Assembly: GCA_015680685.1 (NCBI GenBank) | Contig: MNCI01018178.1 | Coordinates: forward strand, 148,926-212,925 | Direction: 5' to 3' | From: Gnetum montanum | Taxonomy: Eukaryota > Streptophyta > Gnetopsida > Gnetales > Gnetaceae | Length of the DNA stretch: 64,000 nt | In this document: positions 33,811 through 46,125 of the stretch, in pieces | Position numbering within the stretch: the stretch's first letter is position 1 | How the letters are laid out: each line of letters starts with the position of its first letter | Made by a program: the position numbers and the translations under genes | The notes under the pieces: model-generated | Seen by the model: the letters and a program-made list of their open reading frames with translations, nothing else | Databases searched by the model: none | Told to the model about the DNA's origin: nothing

Positions 33811-36768
33811 TTACATAAATGCATCGAGGAAGTCCCGTTCTCGGCTAGGTTGCTTATCTCCTCTGTCTTCTTCCATTCGTCCTAAGAGACGGATTTCTCG
33901 AGGCGGAATAGCGTCAGTCGAAGGGTTATGTTTCTTCCTACCGAGGGGAGGTGGCTGTGTTTCTGTACCCTTATCTTGTCCATAAGGTGCAGGTGAAGGT
34001 ACAGAGGCTAGGGGCCTGGGCTTAGCGAAGCCTAATGTAGAGTGGTTTTTGGTGGCATTAATTGGCACATCCCCTTCCTTTTTTTTATTGGATGACAGTT
34101 TATGGTTTTGGTTAGAAGCTTGCCCCTGTGTAGAAGAGGTAGTCGGTGGTTTTCGTACCCTAAGGATAAAAGGCACCTTAGTAGTAGGCGCGGGTGTGGC
34201 CGTGGCTTTATCGTTAATGTGAGATTGAGTTATAGCTGGAGAGGGTGTCTGAATAACAAAGGGTGGCCTCGAGATGCTGCTAACTACCGATGAAGAACTT
34301 GCCCCCTGGGGTGAACTGGTAGGTACACATAAAATGAAGGGTTGTTTAGGCAGTACCTTCCCTTCACTGTCTGTACTTACCACATTGATGGTGTACAGTG
34401 CGTTATTTGTGTTTAACGGGTCTTTGTACACATGCATCGCCTAGTTTTCGAGACGTGTTGGACTACTGCCATCTAGTTTCAGAGAACCATCATCAATCAT
34501 GCATTGAATATCATCTTTCAACACCTAGCAGTAATCGGTATCGTGACCACACAACTGATGGTAGTCACAAAAAAGGTCCAACCTAAAAGACTTAGGAACG
34601 GGCGGTTCGTTAGGTAGGGCTAAAGAAGGATTCTTCAGCAATTCACAATGGCACCTGTGACGCTGCAGAGCTTCTTCAAATATTTTTTTATTCTGAATAT
34701 ATCCTACCCCTAATAATTTTTTCAACAGTTCCAAATGTTTTATAGGCAGGGCCGTATATTTTGAGTGATCTTTATGCTCGAAATTTGGTTTTGATTGTGG
34801 AGGCTTTTCAGGGGCAAGTGTGTCTTGACCGGTGCTGCTTGCACTAGCCGTGGTCTCGGCAGATGCTGTGGGTGCCTTTTTGTTATTCTTATTTTTAGCA
34901 CCCTCAGCCAGCACAGCTACTGTCGTCGTCATTACCTTACCTTTGTCTTTACCCTTATTATTGGTGTTTTTATAAGCCACATACGTTGGGTCTTTACTAG
35001 CCTCAGCAGCATCTTGGATGCTCTTGGTTTGTGCAAAAGCTTGACTCAAGGAGCGAGGGGCAAGGTAGTACAGTTTAGACTTGATGAAATCATTAATTGC
35101 TCCTTTGAAAATAGCCAGCAGATGGGCTTCCGTGATAGGCTCGCAGATTTCATTCAGAGTAGCGCTCCATCACTGTATAAACTTTTGGACTGGTTCAAGC
35201 GGGTCTTGTTTCACTCCCATAAGTTGATTTAATGTGACTTCCGGCTTTAAATTATACTTAAAGCGGGTCACAAATTACATTAGGAGCTCTTCCAAGGTTG
35301 AGATGGAAGAGCGAGGGAGCGCTCGATACCAGTCCAAGGCTTTACCTGCCAGAGATATTGCAAATACACGGATAATTGTATGGGGCCATTGCTGTAATAA
35401 CAAGGACTCGGACCTGAAGGTAACAAGATGAGAATTAGGATCTCCTTCCCCATTGTATTTAGTAAAATTGGGCAACAACATCCCTAGAGGCAACGACAAC
35501 ATGGGAACTACTGGGCTGATGGGATCATCATGGTAGAAATCCATGACCTGTATTGCATCAGAGCCAGAAGCTTTAAGGTGCTTAACTTCCTCGGTGAGGG
35601 TCTGAATAAGCAAAAAAGCTTGATCTAGACCTATTGATGAAGAAGTTGGTGCTAGAGGAGCAGGGGTTTGGACTAAAAGAGTAGTGCTAGGCAATATGAA
35701 TGGAGTGATGGCTTGGCTGATAGGTGGCGGTACAGGGACTATCCCCACTGACGGAGCTACCTGTGAAAACCACCATTCGACAGGCTGTGTGAAGAAATTG
35801 GCCATCGCTGGTTGTGTAAGATGGAAGGTATAAGGGTATTGTGCAGTTACCTGTAGGACATGCGTGTTAGATGCAGCTAAGGGTTGTACACTGTATAACG
35901 TAGATTGATTGTGTAGTGCAACAGGTGTGATCCACTGACCAGTTGTGGGTTGTTGAACGGATCGCTGCGATTGAATGGTGGTTGCGATCTTTTACCTTGC
36001 AATGGGTCGTGACGATAAGGCTTGCACCGGATTTTGCACTGGGAGGATTATAGGCGTGGTATGGGCTGGTACTTGGGGAATGAAATGGGGAGCGGTAGAC
36101 GCAGGTATCACCGACGGGATACTGATTACACGTGGCGAGGAGACTACTCCCATGTTATTTTGAGAGGGCATTTGTACCTGCAAGACTAAGGATTGCGTAG
36201 TGGCCTGCAGAACGATGGGAATATGCGTTTGGGCAGTCATGATTGGATTAAGATGGGCAGCTTCTCTAGTGAGAGAATTAAATAGGGGATTCACATATGT
36301 ATGAGGGTTGAGGGTATGGTATGAATCCGCATGTTTAGACTGGGCTACGAATTCATCTTCCTCCTCTTCCTCATTTTGAGGTTCTAGAATAGATCGTGTA
36401 GTCTAATTCCTAGCCATAACCAGTTGGGACAGTAGCTCATGATAATGATTGGTCAGGGGGATAAAATCATATGCAGTAGGGGTGAAGTCTTGACCTCCTT
36501 TGTAGATCAGCTCGTAATTTCATTTTGCCTCCACCTCAGCTCGGCTAAGGGCAAGCTTTTCCTGGATCTTGACATAAATGAAATTATACTCTTCAGGAGT
36601 CAAGACGGTGAATGAAGGATCCTTGCTCTGTAATCTCAGTGAACGATGCAATGGTCCCTGAGGTCCTATTGTGCCAAAAGTTGATCCGGGAGTGGTGATG
36701 GGATTTACGAATGTGGCACCCGAGTCAGTGGTGATCATAGCAGTAGTGGTTGTACGTGCAGAATCCAT
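33811..36768 (-). pseudogene. Element R Gag
   Basis: The start at 36768 reads MDSARTTTTAMITTD. A Pro/Gln/Thr-rich N-terminal third (36300-35650) precedes the capsid-like core: PNFTKYNGEGDPNSHLVTF and ISLAGKALDWYRALPRSSIST (35470-35285), then VTRFKYN and IFKGAINDFI. The knuckle FCDYHQLCGHDTDYC lies at 34575-34530, the form typical of Tat-group Gag. A long Ser/Thr/Pro-rich linker (34437-33811) leads to protease. Seven or more single nonsense codons interrupt an otherwise continuous frame; nearly all look like C-to-T changes. Confidence 0.85.
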
Positions 36769-36984
36769 CTCTTAGATAGGTCAATGATAACAAACGAAAG
36801 GATTTAAAAGGCGACGGCCAAACAAAATTATGATTTGGCTTTCTACCCTGTAGGATTCCAAAGGAATCGTTGCTGTCACCAATCTACACCACACGATTTC
36901 GTAAACTTCCCTAGAGGTATTACGTTTACGTTTTTATGGACACGGGTATGGATTGCTTACAGGGCTACTCGTAAAATACAGATT

Positions 36985-37012
36985 GGAGGTTCAAGTCATC
37001 CTTCTAGCGCCA
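36985..37012 (-). promoter_or_regulatory. Extended primer-binding site of element R (tRNA-Asn type)
   Basis: On the plus strand 36985-37012 reads like a tRNA 3' end: T-arm (GGAGGTTCAAGTCATCC), acceptor half TTCTAGC, discriminator G and CCA. From memory this matches plant tRNA-Asn(GUU). The minus-strand PBS would thus pair through acceptor and T-arm, about 28 bases, starting six bases from the LTR. Confidence 0.65.
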
Positions 37013-37018
37013 ACAAAC

Positions 37019-38609
37019 TGTAACAACGGAAAACGTCGGTCACTGGAAAATACCAAATGAAGATCCATGTACACAGTCTTAACCACGGATCCGTGCAAGG
37101 GCCGTGTTGGAGAAAACGAATCTGCGGTGCCTTGAATGGTCTTGTCGATCAGACAGGGACTTACTTAACCAGTAAATTAATGAATATCGCGATAATATAT
37201 GTATTATGTAGATATTCCATGAAACAATTCGATCTAATGAATCGTAAAAGGAGTAGAAAATGATGTAAATAAATTGAAATAACGACAACGTCAACGCGAC
37301 AAGGAGGATCAGATTTAGGAAAGGTGCGCAATTCCAAGATCTACGTTTTGACTCGAAGACTGAGTATATTGTATACAAAGTTCCAATAGTAAACTCTGCT
37401 TATCCTGTGCGAAGCATACACAAAAACGATAAGAAAACTGTTCAACAAAGAGTACATAATGAAGCTCGATCTACCTCGTAAGCCAAAGATGGGATGCAAG
37501 GAAGGTCAAGCTTGGATGTCTATCGATCAACTGCTTCTGATCAATAAACTTTGCCAACCGTACCAGATTATCTCTCGATCTTTGATCTGCACCTTTTGTT
37601 TTTCGGTAGTCTTTGCTCAAAGCTGTTAATGACCGCCAATGAAGAGAACTATATTTTCACCAAAAGACTGATCGCTCCTGTTGCCAATGCTCAAAAATGT
37701 CTTCTGTCTTTGCCAAAAGGTGATCCCCCCTTTTTTCTTTGCCAATTGGAGTATTTATAAGTTTGGCACCATGTAGAGAAGGCACGGCCCCGATGACACG
37801 TGTCTCAAACTTTCAGAGTACCATTGACTTGGCAGATTTTATGTTGAAGCTGGTCATATTGCATCACATTTTGGGAAAAAAAGGGTAAAGTACGCTATTA
37901 ACCACTCTTGTCATGGCTGCCTCATGATTATGCTACGATACGTTGATAAGCGTATTGCTGTGTATGGGTAGCAAGTGCGTGTCGAGTACTACCTTAGCTG
38001 GCATTACGCTGTATTACACTTGTTTACGTTGCATAGTGTGGTAGAGCATAATAGAGCATAGAAGTAGTTGATTCAAGCTGTTTTATGCTCATTTACATCG
38101 CAGAGCGTAATAGAGCGTAAAATGGTCAACTTTACAATAAGTTACTCTTGTTTATGCTGCGCAGCATAATAAGTGTAAAGAAACCAATCTTCAAAAAGAA
38201 GAAATCAATCTGCCGCGCTTCTTTGGACTCTGACTTTGACTTCCTCAAAGCTCATTACGCTACTTTGCGTGATGAAGCGTAAATTCAGCCCTGAGCAAAA
38301 GACTTAGCGGAATATGTGTCCAGTCGGATATCACGCGGCTTAGACCTTAAACTTCGTCAAATTCGCTGAAGTAAGTTACTTTCTGATATTGGGCTACATT
38401 AAGCAGAGTTACGCCGAGCGTCATTACACCATGTTGCGTAATGTAGCATAAAGAGAGAAAACAAAGTAAGGTTAAAGTTTGTAAGAAACTTGGAGACTTG
38501 ATGTTGCGCGCTTCTTTGCCTTGTTCTATCTTCTGGATTTCTGTTGCAAACTTTCGCCCAAATCGTGAATCTTCGCCCTCGGCCGATTCGCAATTTTCAC
38601 GGTGTTTCA
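37019..38609 (-). repeat. 5' LTR of element R
   Basis: Same length (1,591 bp) as the 3' LTR. It starts TGTAACAACGG and ends GTGTTTCA on the plus strand. Minus-strand TATA box at 37751-37760. The cluster of TTACGCT/AGCGTAA motifs is at 37920-38460. Confidence 0.93.
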
Positions 38610-38614
38610 TTTTC
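38610..38614. repeat. Target-site duplication TTTTC, right copy, of element R
   Basis: Matches 21124-21128. Element F sequence resumes immediately. Confidence 0.9.
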
Positions 38615-39360
38615 CACTTCAGAATCAAGGGAATTAAAAGTATAATTAGACCAATTATTAGAAGAAGGAAAGATTCAACCAGGTGTCTTAACTTGGGATG
38701 CCTTAGTTTTATTTGTTAATAAGAAATTTGGTACATTAAGATTATGTATTGATTATAGGGAGTTAAACAAAGTAACGATTGAAAATACCTATTCCCTACC
38801 TAGGATCAACAACTTATTTGAGCATGTTATTTTTCTAAGATGGATTTAAAATTAAGTTATCATCAAATAAGGATTAAAGAGAAAGATATTGAGAAAACTA
38901 CATTTAGAACTAGATATGAATTATATGAGTTTGTGGTAATGCCATTTGGATTGACCAATGCACCTACAACATTCATGGCATTGATAAATAGTATCTTTTG
39001 AGAGTACCTTGATTAATTTGTTATTGTATTTATAGATGATATACTTGTTTATTCTAAGTCAAGAGAGGATGATGTTAAACATTTTAAATTACAATGGAAA
39101 TCCTCAAGGAACATCACTTAAAGGAAAAATTAAGCAAATACAAACTCTTAAGAGAAGAAGGATCATACTTAGGCCATATTGTATCTAAGAAAGGACTACA
39201 AGTAAACCCATCAAAAGTTAGTGTAGTTTGCAATTGACCAAAAGTTAAAGATACTACAATAATTCATAGTTTCATAGGCTTAATAGACTTTTACCAATGT
39301 TTCATTAAAGATTATTCTATCTTGGTAGCCCTCTTAACTATCTCTTGCAAGAAAACGATA
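38615..39360 (+). pseudogene. Element F reverse transcriptase
   Basis: [24 protein letters not shown] (38730-38810) is RT core. A frameshift near 38835 leads to [36 protein letters not shown] and the catalytic FIDD (39029-39040), which is intact. LGHIVSKKGLQVNPSKV (39172 on) and FIGLIDFYQCFIKDYS close the domain. Stops at about 38998, 39013 and 39236. Confidence 0.88.
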
Positions 39361-39830
39361 CCTTTAATTTAGATAAAAATGCAAGGAAGCTTTCCTAAGA
39401 CTAAAGATGCTATAAACAACGACATCTATCCTAGGAATCCTAGATGAAGAAATACCATTTGAAGTATCTATAGATACCTATGGAGTATAAATTGATGCAA
39501 TTCTTTCATAAGAACATAAAGTGGTATGTTTTGAGTCTTGTAAATTATAAGAAGTAGAGGTAAATTACTCAACCCATGATCTAGAATTTTTGGCAATTGT
39601 TCATGCTTTAAAGTTTTGGAGATATTATATTTGTGGAAAAATATTTGTACTAAAAATAGATCATAAAAGCTGAGAATATTTATAGAGATAATCCATCTTG
39701 AACACCCAACAATGAAGGTGGGTAGAATTATTGGAAAAATATGATTTTGATGTTAAATATATTCAAGGAAAACAAAATATAGTGGCTAACACCCTTAGTA
39801 AAATGTGAAACTTGATAATTAGTGTTGTGA
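39361..39830 (+). pseudogene. Element F RNase H
   Basis: VSIDTYGV corresponds to the first catalytic strand (Asp present), STHDLEFLAIVHALKFWRYY to the Glu helix, and VLKIDHKS to the next Asp. KYDFDVKYIQGKQNIVANTLSKM is the typical domain end. Several stops and a frameshift near 39380. Confidence 0.8.
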
Positions 39831-40860
39831 CAACCCTTATGGAAGATGAGATCAAGGAACAAATAAAAGAAGATCCTTACTTTAAGAAAATTATAACTAA
39901 TATTTCTTCTGAGCCTTGTTACCACCTTTTTCTAGATGGTCTATTGATGAAGGTACAGAAGGCATGTATACCAGAAGGAAATTAAAGACTTAAGTTATTG
40001 TTCAAAGATCACAAATGACCATACACTAGACATCTTGGATATGTTAGAACCTATGTGATGATATGTAAGTTTTATTTCTAGCCTAGAATGAAGAATGATG
40101 TATCCATGTACATTAAAAATTACCAAACTTACCAGAGAGTGAAGTCCAAAAAAAATAAACCAAGTGGATTATTACAATCTTTGGAGATCCCAACATGAAA
40201 ATGGAAAGACATTACCATGGATTTCATTGTGGGATTACTAGTAACTAAGAAAGGAAATGACTCAATCTTGGTGGTAGTTGATTGCATATCAAAGATGACT
40301 CATTTCATAGCTTTGAAATATACAAACACAGTTGAAGAGATAGTCCAAAAATTTATAGGAAAAGTATTTTAGTTACATGGGTGTCCAAAATCAATCACCT
40401 TTGATGGAGATCCTAAGTTTATCTTTGAATTCTGGTGAAATTTCTTCAAGGAACTTGGTACATAATTAAAATTTAGGAGTTCCCTTAAGTTAGGAAAATA
40501 TAGTAAGTTAGCCCTAAGATACTATGAACATTTTGAAGTTTTAGAAAGAATTGGTGAAGTAACCTATCGATTAAGTATTTTGGAAAATTTAAAGATTCAT
40601 CTTGTTTTCCACATGATTTTACTTTGAAAGTGTCATTAGAATGATGTACCTTACATGCTAGATTGCAATACCTTATCCCTGAGATCCAATGTCAACTTTG
40701 AGGTCAAACTAATCATAATTAAGAATTACATAATGAAGAAGATTCATAATAAAACCATCAACAAAGTGCTCATCTAATGGTTAAACTATGATCAACAAAC
40801 TTGGAAAAGCATGGAGTTTATTCTCAACACTTACCCTCAACTTTTTGATCATCATGATAT
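39831..40860 (+). pseudogene. Element F integrase, with internal deletion
   Basis: The HHCC zinc site is damaged: HLGYVRTY keeps a His, but both Cys of the CX2C are Tyr (NYQTYQRVK, about 40108-40140), each one G-to-A step away. DDE core: first Asp in ITMDFIVG, second in FDGDPKF. After LKFRSS (about 40478) the sequence jumps to LKLGKYSKLALRYYEHFEVL in the C-terminal module, so the catalytic Glu segment is deleted. IHLVFH (about 40593) is the normal C-terminal end motif. Confidence 0.8.
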
Positions 40861-41044
40861 TGAGTAAGAAATTATATTTATTATTAAGTGATAATTAGAA
40901 ATTAATTCATATGTTTTATATGTACAGAAGATAATGATGATATTAATAAAGCTTAAAATGAGAAGCATATCAAGGAAGTAATTACCAAATATCTGGACAT
41001 AGAGGAAGTGCTCAAGGACAAGGTAGATTCTTAGGGAGGTAGAT

Positions 41045-41544
41045 TGTAATGTCCCATCCCTTATTAAAGAAAGAATAATATTATTAAGCATGTAATCAGC
41101 CTTTGAAAGAAGGGGTGCCTCATTATCAGGAGTTGTATCTATTAATGGTACCCCTTGGGGAAGGACTTGTCCTATGGTATTTAAGGCTAGGCTTACAGGT
41201 CGTATCAACATGGAGTTGTGCAGTGAGCTTGGCAAGTGACAAGAGCTCAGTGAAGCAAGACAAGAAGGGACTGGTCACCCCTTTTTTCTAATAGCCTAAT
41301 CGTGATGGCAGTGTTAGATTGCCTCCAAAGTCCTAAGTGTCATAGGAAGATAATCCAGGGCCATTAATAGTGTACCAAATTATTCCATGAATAAAATTTA
41401 CATTGTTTATTTTTCTTTCAATTTAGCATTTCCTTCATCATTATTTTCCAAGTTAAATGTGCAATCAATTTATTTTCATATGATATAATTATTTTACGCA
41501 ACAAATGATCATATTTCATTGACATCTAGAAATGAGATGTCACA
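41045..41544 (+). repeat. 3' LTR of element F
   Basis: A GGGAGG-containing polypurine tract (41035-41040) precedes TGTAATGTCCCATCCC. The LTR ends GAGATGTCACA. Its body matches the solo LTR at 55464-56065 (CAGGTCGTATCAACATGGA; TTAGATTGCCTCCAAAG). Termini form a long imperfect inverted repeat (TGT-ATGTCCC versus GATGTCACA). Confidence 0.8.
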
Positions 41545-44284
41545 ATTATGCACTAATAATAGCAGTACATAGAGGTCAATTGTTCATACATCAAGAATAA
41601 TGTCAAAAAGTCACAAATAAAAACAAAGTCTAAAAGATCAAATATTCCAAATCTAGAAAAATATAAATCATAATCATATCAAATATCCTTAAGCACAAGG
41701 CCGAACAACTCTAGTAGCAAACTATAAATCTAAAATAACAAGGGTTAGTATAAAACTACATGAGATCCTTTAGCACCTTCCCTAATGGAATTGATGATAA
41801 GGATCTTGGATCTTGGGCTTGTGCATGGGGGTATTTTGACCTACAATCACAACTGCTATTATGCAAACTACACACAAAAAATTAATTATACATACATATA
41901 TCTCAAACTAGAATCATTACAAAAATTATAATAAAATCTAATCACTGCCACTGAGTAATTAGGAAGACTAACATACACTATTCTTAATGTAAAATATGTG
42001 ATAAGTTAGATGTGTACTTGATTTAGATCCTAAGATAAATAAAACCACATCATGCTGGTGGGGCTTATTTATTAGTTAAACATTCCTTTAATTTTCTTGT
42101 TGGCAACTGTTTGGGATCGCCAACGTTTGGGGCCTTTGTGTCTCATGACCTTGGAAGTCACATGATGCAAAGGTGTTCTTCAAACAAGGTCTAGGTGTGT
42201 GTTGGTCTCTAGCAACACCAAGGTCTAGATACCTCCAAATAGACTTAGTGGTTATGAAATAAACTAAACATGAGTATGTGTTTGTTGTTGTGAATGTCAA
42301 AATGATTGGGTTGTGTATGAAATTGTAATTAGCTTCCATAAAAGAAATTTAGCTATCTTTGTGAAATACTGTGAGTTGTTTAAGGTTTCTATTTTGTCAA
42401 GTCACTTAGTTTCTATAGTCCCTCCAGAATGTTACTTGTAATAAATAAAATTCTATGAAAACATTTGAACACAATTTTGCCAATCTACTCCTCATTTTCC
42501 CATAGAGAGAAATTTCCACAAGGAAACTAGAAATACAACAAGATTTAATGGACTTAGAAAGAGAATGAAAAGAAAGTAGATTTATGTGAAATCACAAATA
42601 TTTAAGCAAGATAAATTAACACAAGGAAACACTTTATAATAAAGCTATTCTAATTCAATCTAACTATGAATTATCCAAACCCTATGAACGCAACAAGCAA
42701 TTTTTTAAAGGATAATTTTATTACACTACCAAAAATTTTACGTAAATGATAAAGTATGAGATTCTATTTTGGCTAGTTAATAGTTGTCAAGAATTGCATT
42801 TAACATAGCCTTTAAAAACTTTGACAATTTCAGGATTGAAATACCAAGATAATACACTTTAAAACAATGAAGCTATTTCAGTCATCTCAAAATACCAAAG
42901 ATTTTCCTAGATCCCCTATGCTCAAAATAAGTAATGTTGTTAAGAAATTACAATTAAATTGCTCCAGAGGCTTTTCAATAATATAAGCTCTTTTATGAAA
43001 AATCTTAATAGAAGTCTAATATTATGCAAAAGTAGAGCTATAAAAGCAACCTAGAAAAAATCCTAAAATTAAATGCCAAGCACGATACTACCTAAACCAT
43101 TAACTAATTAGCTTAAACAAAATGAGAAGAAATGAACTCACAGGATTAAAAAAAAGAAGCTAAATTAATTTCTTTAGCAAGCCATGCTTTTACAATCTTC
43201 AATATTTCTTCTAAGTATGCTACTTCCAATTTCCCCCCTTTAAATTATACCTTTGAAGGCCCTTTTATAGTGACCTTAGGGTAGTTAGAATAATCATGAG
43301 AAGTTAAGAATATTACAAATATCTAGGAATATTAATTTATAACCATCTTAGAAGTTTAACTTTCATAAGAAGTTATTAGATATTTGAGCTATGGTTTTCA
43401 AGTGTTTTCTTAGTAACCAATACCATGGAGATTACCATAGGAAGTTACAAAAATTAGAGAAATACATGCCAAAGTTGGCAAGTATCCTGTGAGTCATTAC
43501 AACCTTACAAATATCAAGGGGATATAACTATAACTTCCATAGGAAGTTATAATTTTTTGAAAAATTTTAATTTGTAGAAAATAAAGGTATGTTTTCCACA
43601 TGTCTATTAATTTCCTCCCTTGTAATTTTTGGAAGATATGTTAGATGTAGCATAGCTTATGGAGTGAAATTATATCCTATCATGAGGTTGTGCTAAAATT
43701 TTCTCTTTCCATTTATCGAGGTTTTTCCTTTTTTTTCTAAAAAAAACTTTAAGTATTTTTCATATGGTAAGGATAGATCAAAGAATCAAAAATAAAAGAA
43801 CCATTTAAACTATACTTCAACAAAGAAGATTCAAGATCATGGTATCGGGCTATAACCACTAACACTTTAACGATCCCCACAAACATGTGTATTGCTTTAG
43901 TTTTCTTCATCTCTGCATAGTGCCATGTATGCTACTCTAGAATTTGCTACGCTTGCCATTGGAATTGTAGACCACGACCTCTAAACTGAAGTTCTTTACA
44001 TAGTGCCATGTCCTTCAGCCTTCTTTCTCAACACCTACTCCTAGATCCTCCATCATTAGGGTCTCATGGTTGTGCTTTCATCTAACATGGTTGCCTGTGT
44101 TGGTACCATTCAAGATTTAGGGTTATTGTTGTTCTTGTTTCTACCTTTTCCACATGTCATTGGTCCATCTGCCTATTTCAAACATAAAATGAGGGTTTTG
44201 TAGATTGTTGTGTTGCATCTTGAATGCCATTTAGGGAGAAAGTGGTAGCTATGGTGGCTCATGCTCAAAGGGCTCTAATTCGAC
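41545..44284. other. Long stretch with no recognisable gene
   Basis: AT-rich throughout. Readings are short; the longest minus-strand one (42339-42088, 83 codons) has no recognisable domain. No LTR termini, PBS or terminal inverted repeats found. Confidence 0.5.
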
Positions 44285-45236
44285 ACTGACAATGTCCATA
44301 CCATACATAGTGAAACACATGAATGAGCTACTCTACTATGGTTTTAACATCCAAGGGTTTATATCCTTACCACTTCCAAGAGCAGATTTGTCATTACCTT
44401 AATAGTAGTGACCCTCAAACCATAGTCACGATTTGGTTTCCATAATAAAAATTTATGTATAAATCTATAACAAAAATTCATTACGGTTGGATTTCTCCTT
44501 TTTTTTTGTTTTCAATTCTGCTATAGTTTCATAGCCATTTCATTGGTATTATGTCATCTTTTTCATAGTTCCAAGGATCAGCATAGAACACTAGTTTTAC
44601 AGATCTTCTCTTTACTGAGTTATAGGAACTATGTATAGTTTTAATTGGGTACTATGACCGTGAATACTTTTATTTTTATATATATTAATCTTCTCTTAAA
44701 TCACATTGGTTTGGCCTATCTTTCTTAGCTATTTTTATTATTTGAGTAACCCTGCTAACCATGAACGATCTTGAGTAGAAGAATCTTTAACATTGTCTCT
44801 ATTGCTTGAAGGATCGAACATTTTCGAAATGCTGAAATATCATCAAAAACATGATAGGCTTATACTGAACCATCCTATCTAGGGAATAGAATACCTTGTG
44901 CATTCCACCAGTTTGATGATGTTTATAGATGTGAATTCTAGTGTGAAATCTCATAACGTTACACTAGAAAAATACCAATTTTACAACCTTTGGCTTGCAA
45001 TTAAGCTTTTATAAATTCCATGATTGATACCCTTGGTTTTCTACCTTGAAATTATGGACACTTAAGCTAGAATTATGACACTTGAAAGCACTTTCTATTC
45101 ATTTTCCTTTCTACAACATTCATGATTCAATTATTCTTTATATTATTGAGCTTTTCTTACATAAGTAATCCAACTCTTTGTATGCTAGTAGATTATCTTC
45201 CAATCACCAATAAAAATTAATTTGCCCAATGCTATC
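44285..45236. repeat. Dispersed repeat H, copy 1 (left part)
   Basis: Aligns along its length with 59340-60368. Copy 1 is split by element B; its right remnant is 54464-54520. Copy 1 lacks a pyrimidine/GTT microsatellite stretch present at 59567-59610. No coding capacity seen; nature unknown. Confidence 0.8.
45232..45236. repeat. Target-site duplication CTATC, left copy, of element B
   Basis: CTATC precedes TGATGAG at 45237; CTATC also follows the other LTR at 54464-54468. The uninterrupted repeat copy has a single GCTATCTCAATC at about 60367. Confidence 0.92.
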
Positions 45237-46111
45237 TGATGAGCGACAAGGTAGCCCTACACTCAACCATACGAATATGAGTGTGTATGCATGATCTAGT
45301 CAAACTCCATGGATGGACTAGTTGCGGTACCTAGATAGTTATATGTTGATCGCAGTTCACTGTCTTCCCACTTGGACTAATATTTGCTTTGTTGCATATG
45401 ATTTAGTCCAGAGTGAGGTGTATGATGTGATTCCTAATACTATGCTACTCATAAGGACAATAAGAGATAACTCTATTAAGCTAATTAAGCTAATGGGCAA
45501 TAGGAAATAAGATCTAAGCTAGCCTAAGTATGATGAGCATTCATCCCTAATCATCTGTATGCATCTTGGACTTCATGTACTACTTCTGGGATTACCAAGC
45601 ACACATCACTCGAAGAACTACTTGGTATGCTACTGGGTTACCCCATAGTTACACTGAAATGTTTGTGATTAAGGCATATCCATTTCACATTAACAATAAA
45701 AATAGTAAATGACAATAAAAGAAATATTAACTAAGAAAACAACAATAAATAATCAGCAATTAAAAAAATTAAAAGATAAGTGAATGTTGCAATGATGGAG
45801 TAATCTTGATCTTTATTGTCGATCATGTGTGTGTCCAAGTATGTCACACTTAAACAAAGGCTCCATACAATTACAAGCATCACACTGTAGGCATGCACTT
45901 GGAAAGAACACTAAAACTAACTATAAGAACTAAAGACTAAAAATTGACTAAAAAGATTGACTAAAGACTTCCTCGTTGTGGGCTTGAGTGCTATATTTAT
46001 AGGCTAACATAGGAATCAAGATATTGTGTATATGATATCATATCTAGGTGTGAAATCGCATACCCAATATTGCATACTCGATATCAAGGCCTAGCAAACT
46101 GTGATTCATCA
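45237..46111 (-). repeat. 3' LTR of element B
   Basis: TGATGAGCGACAAGG...GTGATTCATCA. Minus-strand TATA at 45993-46002. Degenerate GATATC-type motifs occur at about 46020-46085. Confidence 0.9.
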
Positions 46112-46125
46112 TACCCCCACGATTG
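46112..46125 (-). promoter_or_regulatory. Polypurine tract of element B
   Basis: Minus-strand TCGTGGGGGTA runs into the LTR start TGATGAATC. The same tract occurs at 63928-63938. Confidence 0.75.

Larger units (their letters stand above)
21129..38609 (-). mobile_element. Element R: 17.5-kb Ty3/gypsy retrotransposon with a gene on the opposite strand
   Basis: Two 1,591-bp LTRs bound it (21129-22719 and 37019-38609). On the minus strand: PBS (37012-36985), Gag-protease (36768-32946), pol (27872-24408), hairpin array, polypurine tract (about 22735-22720) and 3' LTR. A plus-strand, apparently spliced gene occupies 28347-32391, between protease and pol. The Gag knuckle form (C-x2-H-x3-GH-x3-C) and the second RNase H-like domain point to the Tat group of plant gypsy elements. 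LTRs differ by roughly 4-5% by eye, mostly transitions and no indel. Confidence 0.93.
19250..41544 (+). mobile_element. Element F: Ty3/gypsy retrotransposon, interrupted by element R
   Basis: Plus-strand gag and protease lie at 19260-21128. RT, RNase H and integrase continue at 38615-40860, and the 3' LTR is 41045-41544. R (21129-38609) sits between them with TTTTC on both sides, so the halves were once one element of about 4.8 kb. The gag-PR-RT-RNase H-IN order is that of Ty3/gypsy. A degraded PBS-like GTTCGGAGCCTAG lies at about 19254. The 5' LTR was not recognised. Confidence 0.8.

Noticed and set aside
36985-37012. tRNA gene fragment
   Set aside because: Only the 3' part of a tRNA is present, and it sits at the PBS position next to an LTR. 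It is a primer-binding site, not a gene.
42088-42339. 83-codon minus-strand reading as a host gene
   Set aside because: No domain, no promoter or exon context, in AT-rich repeat-like DNA.
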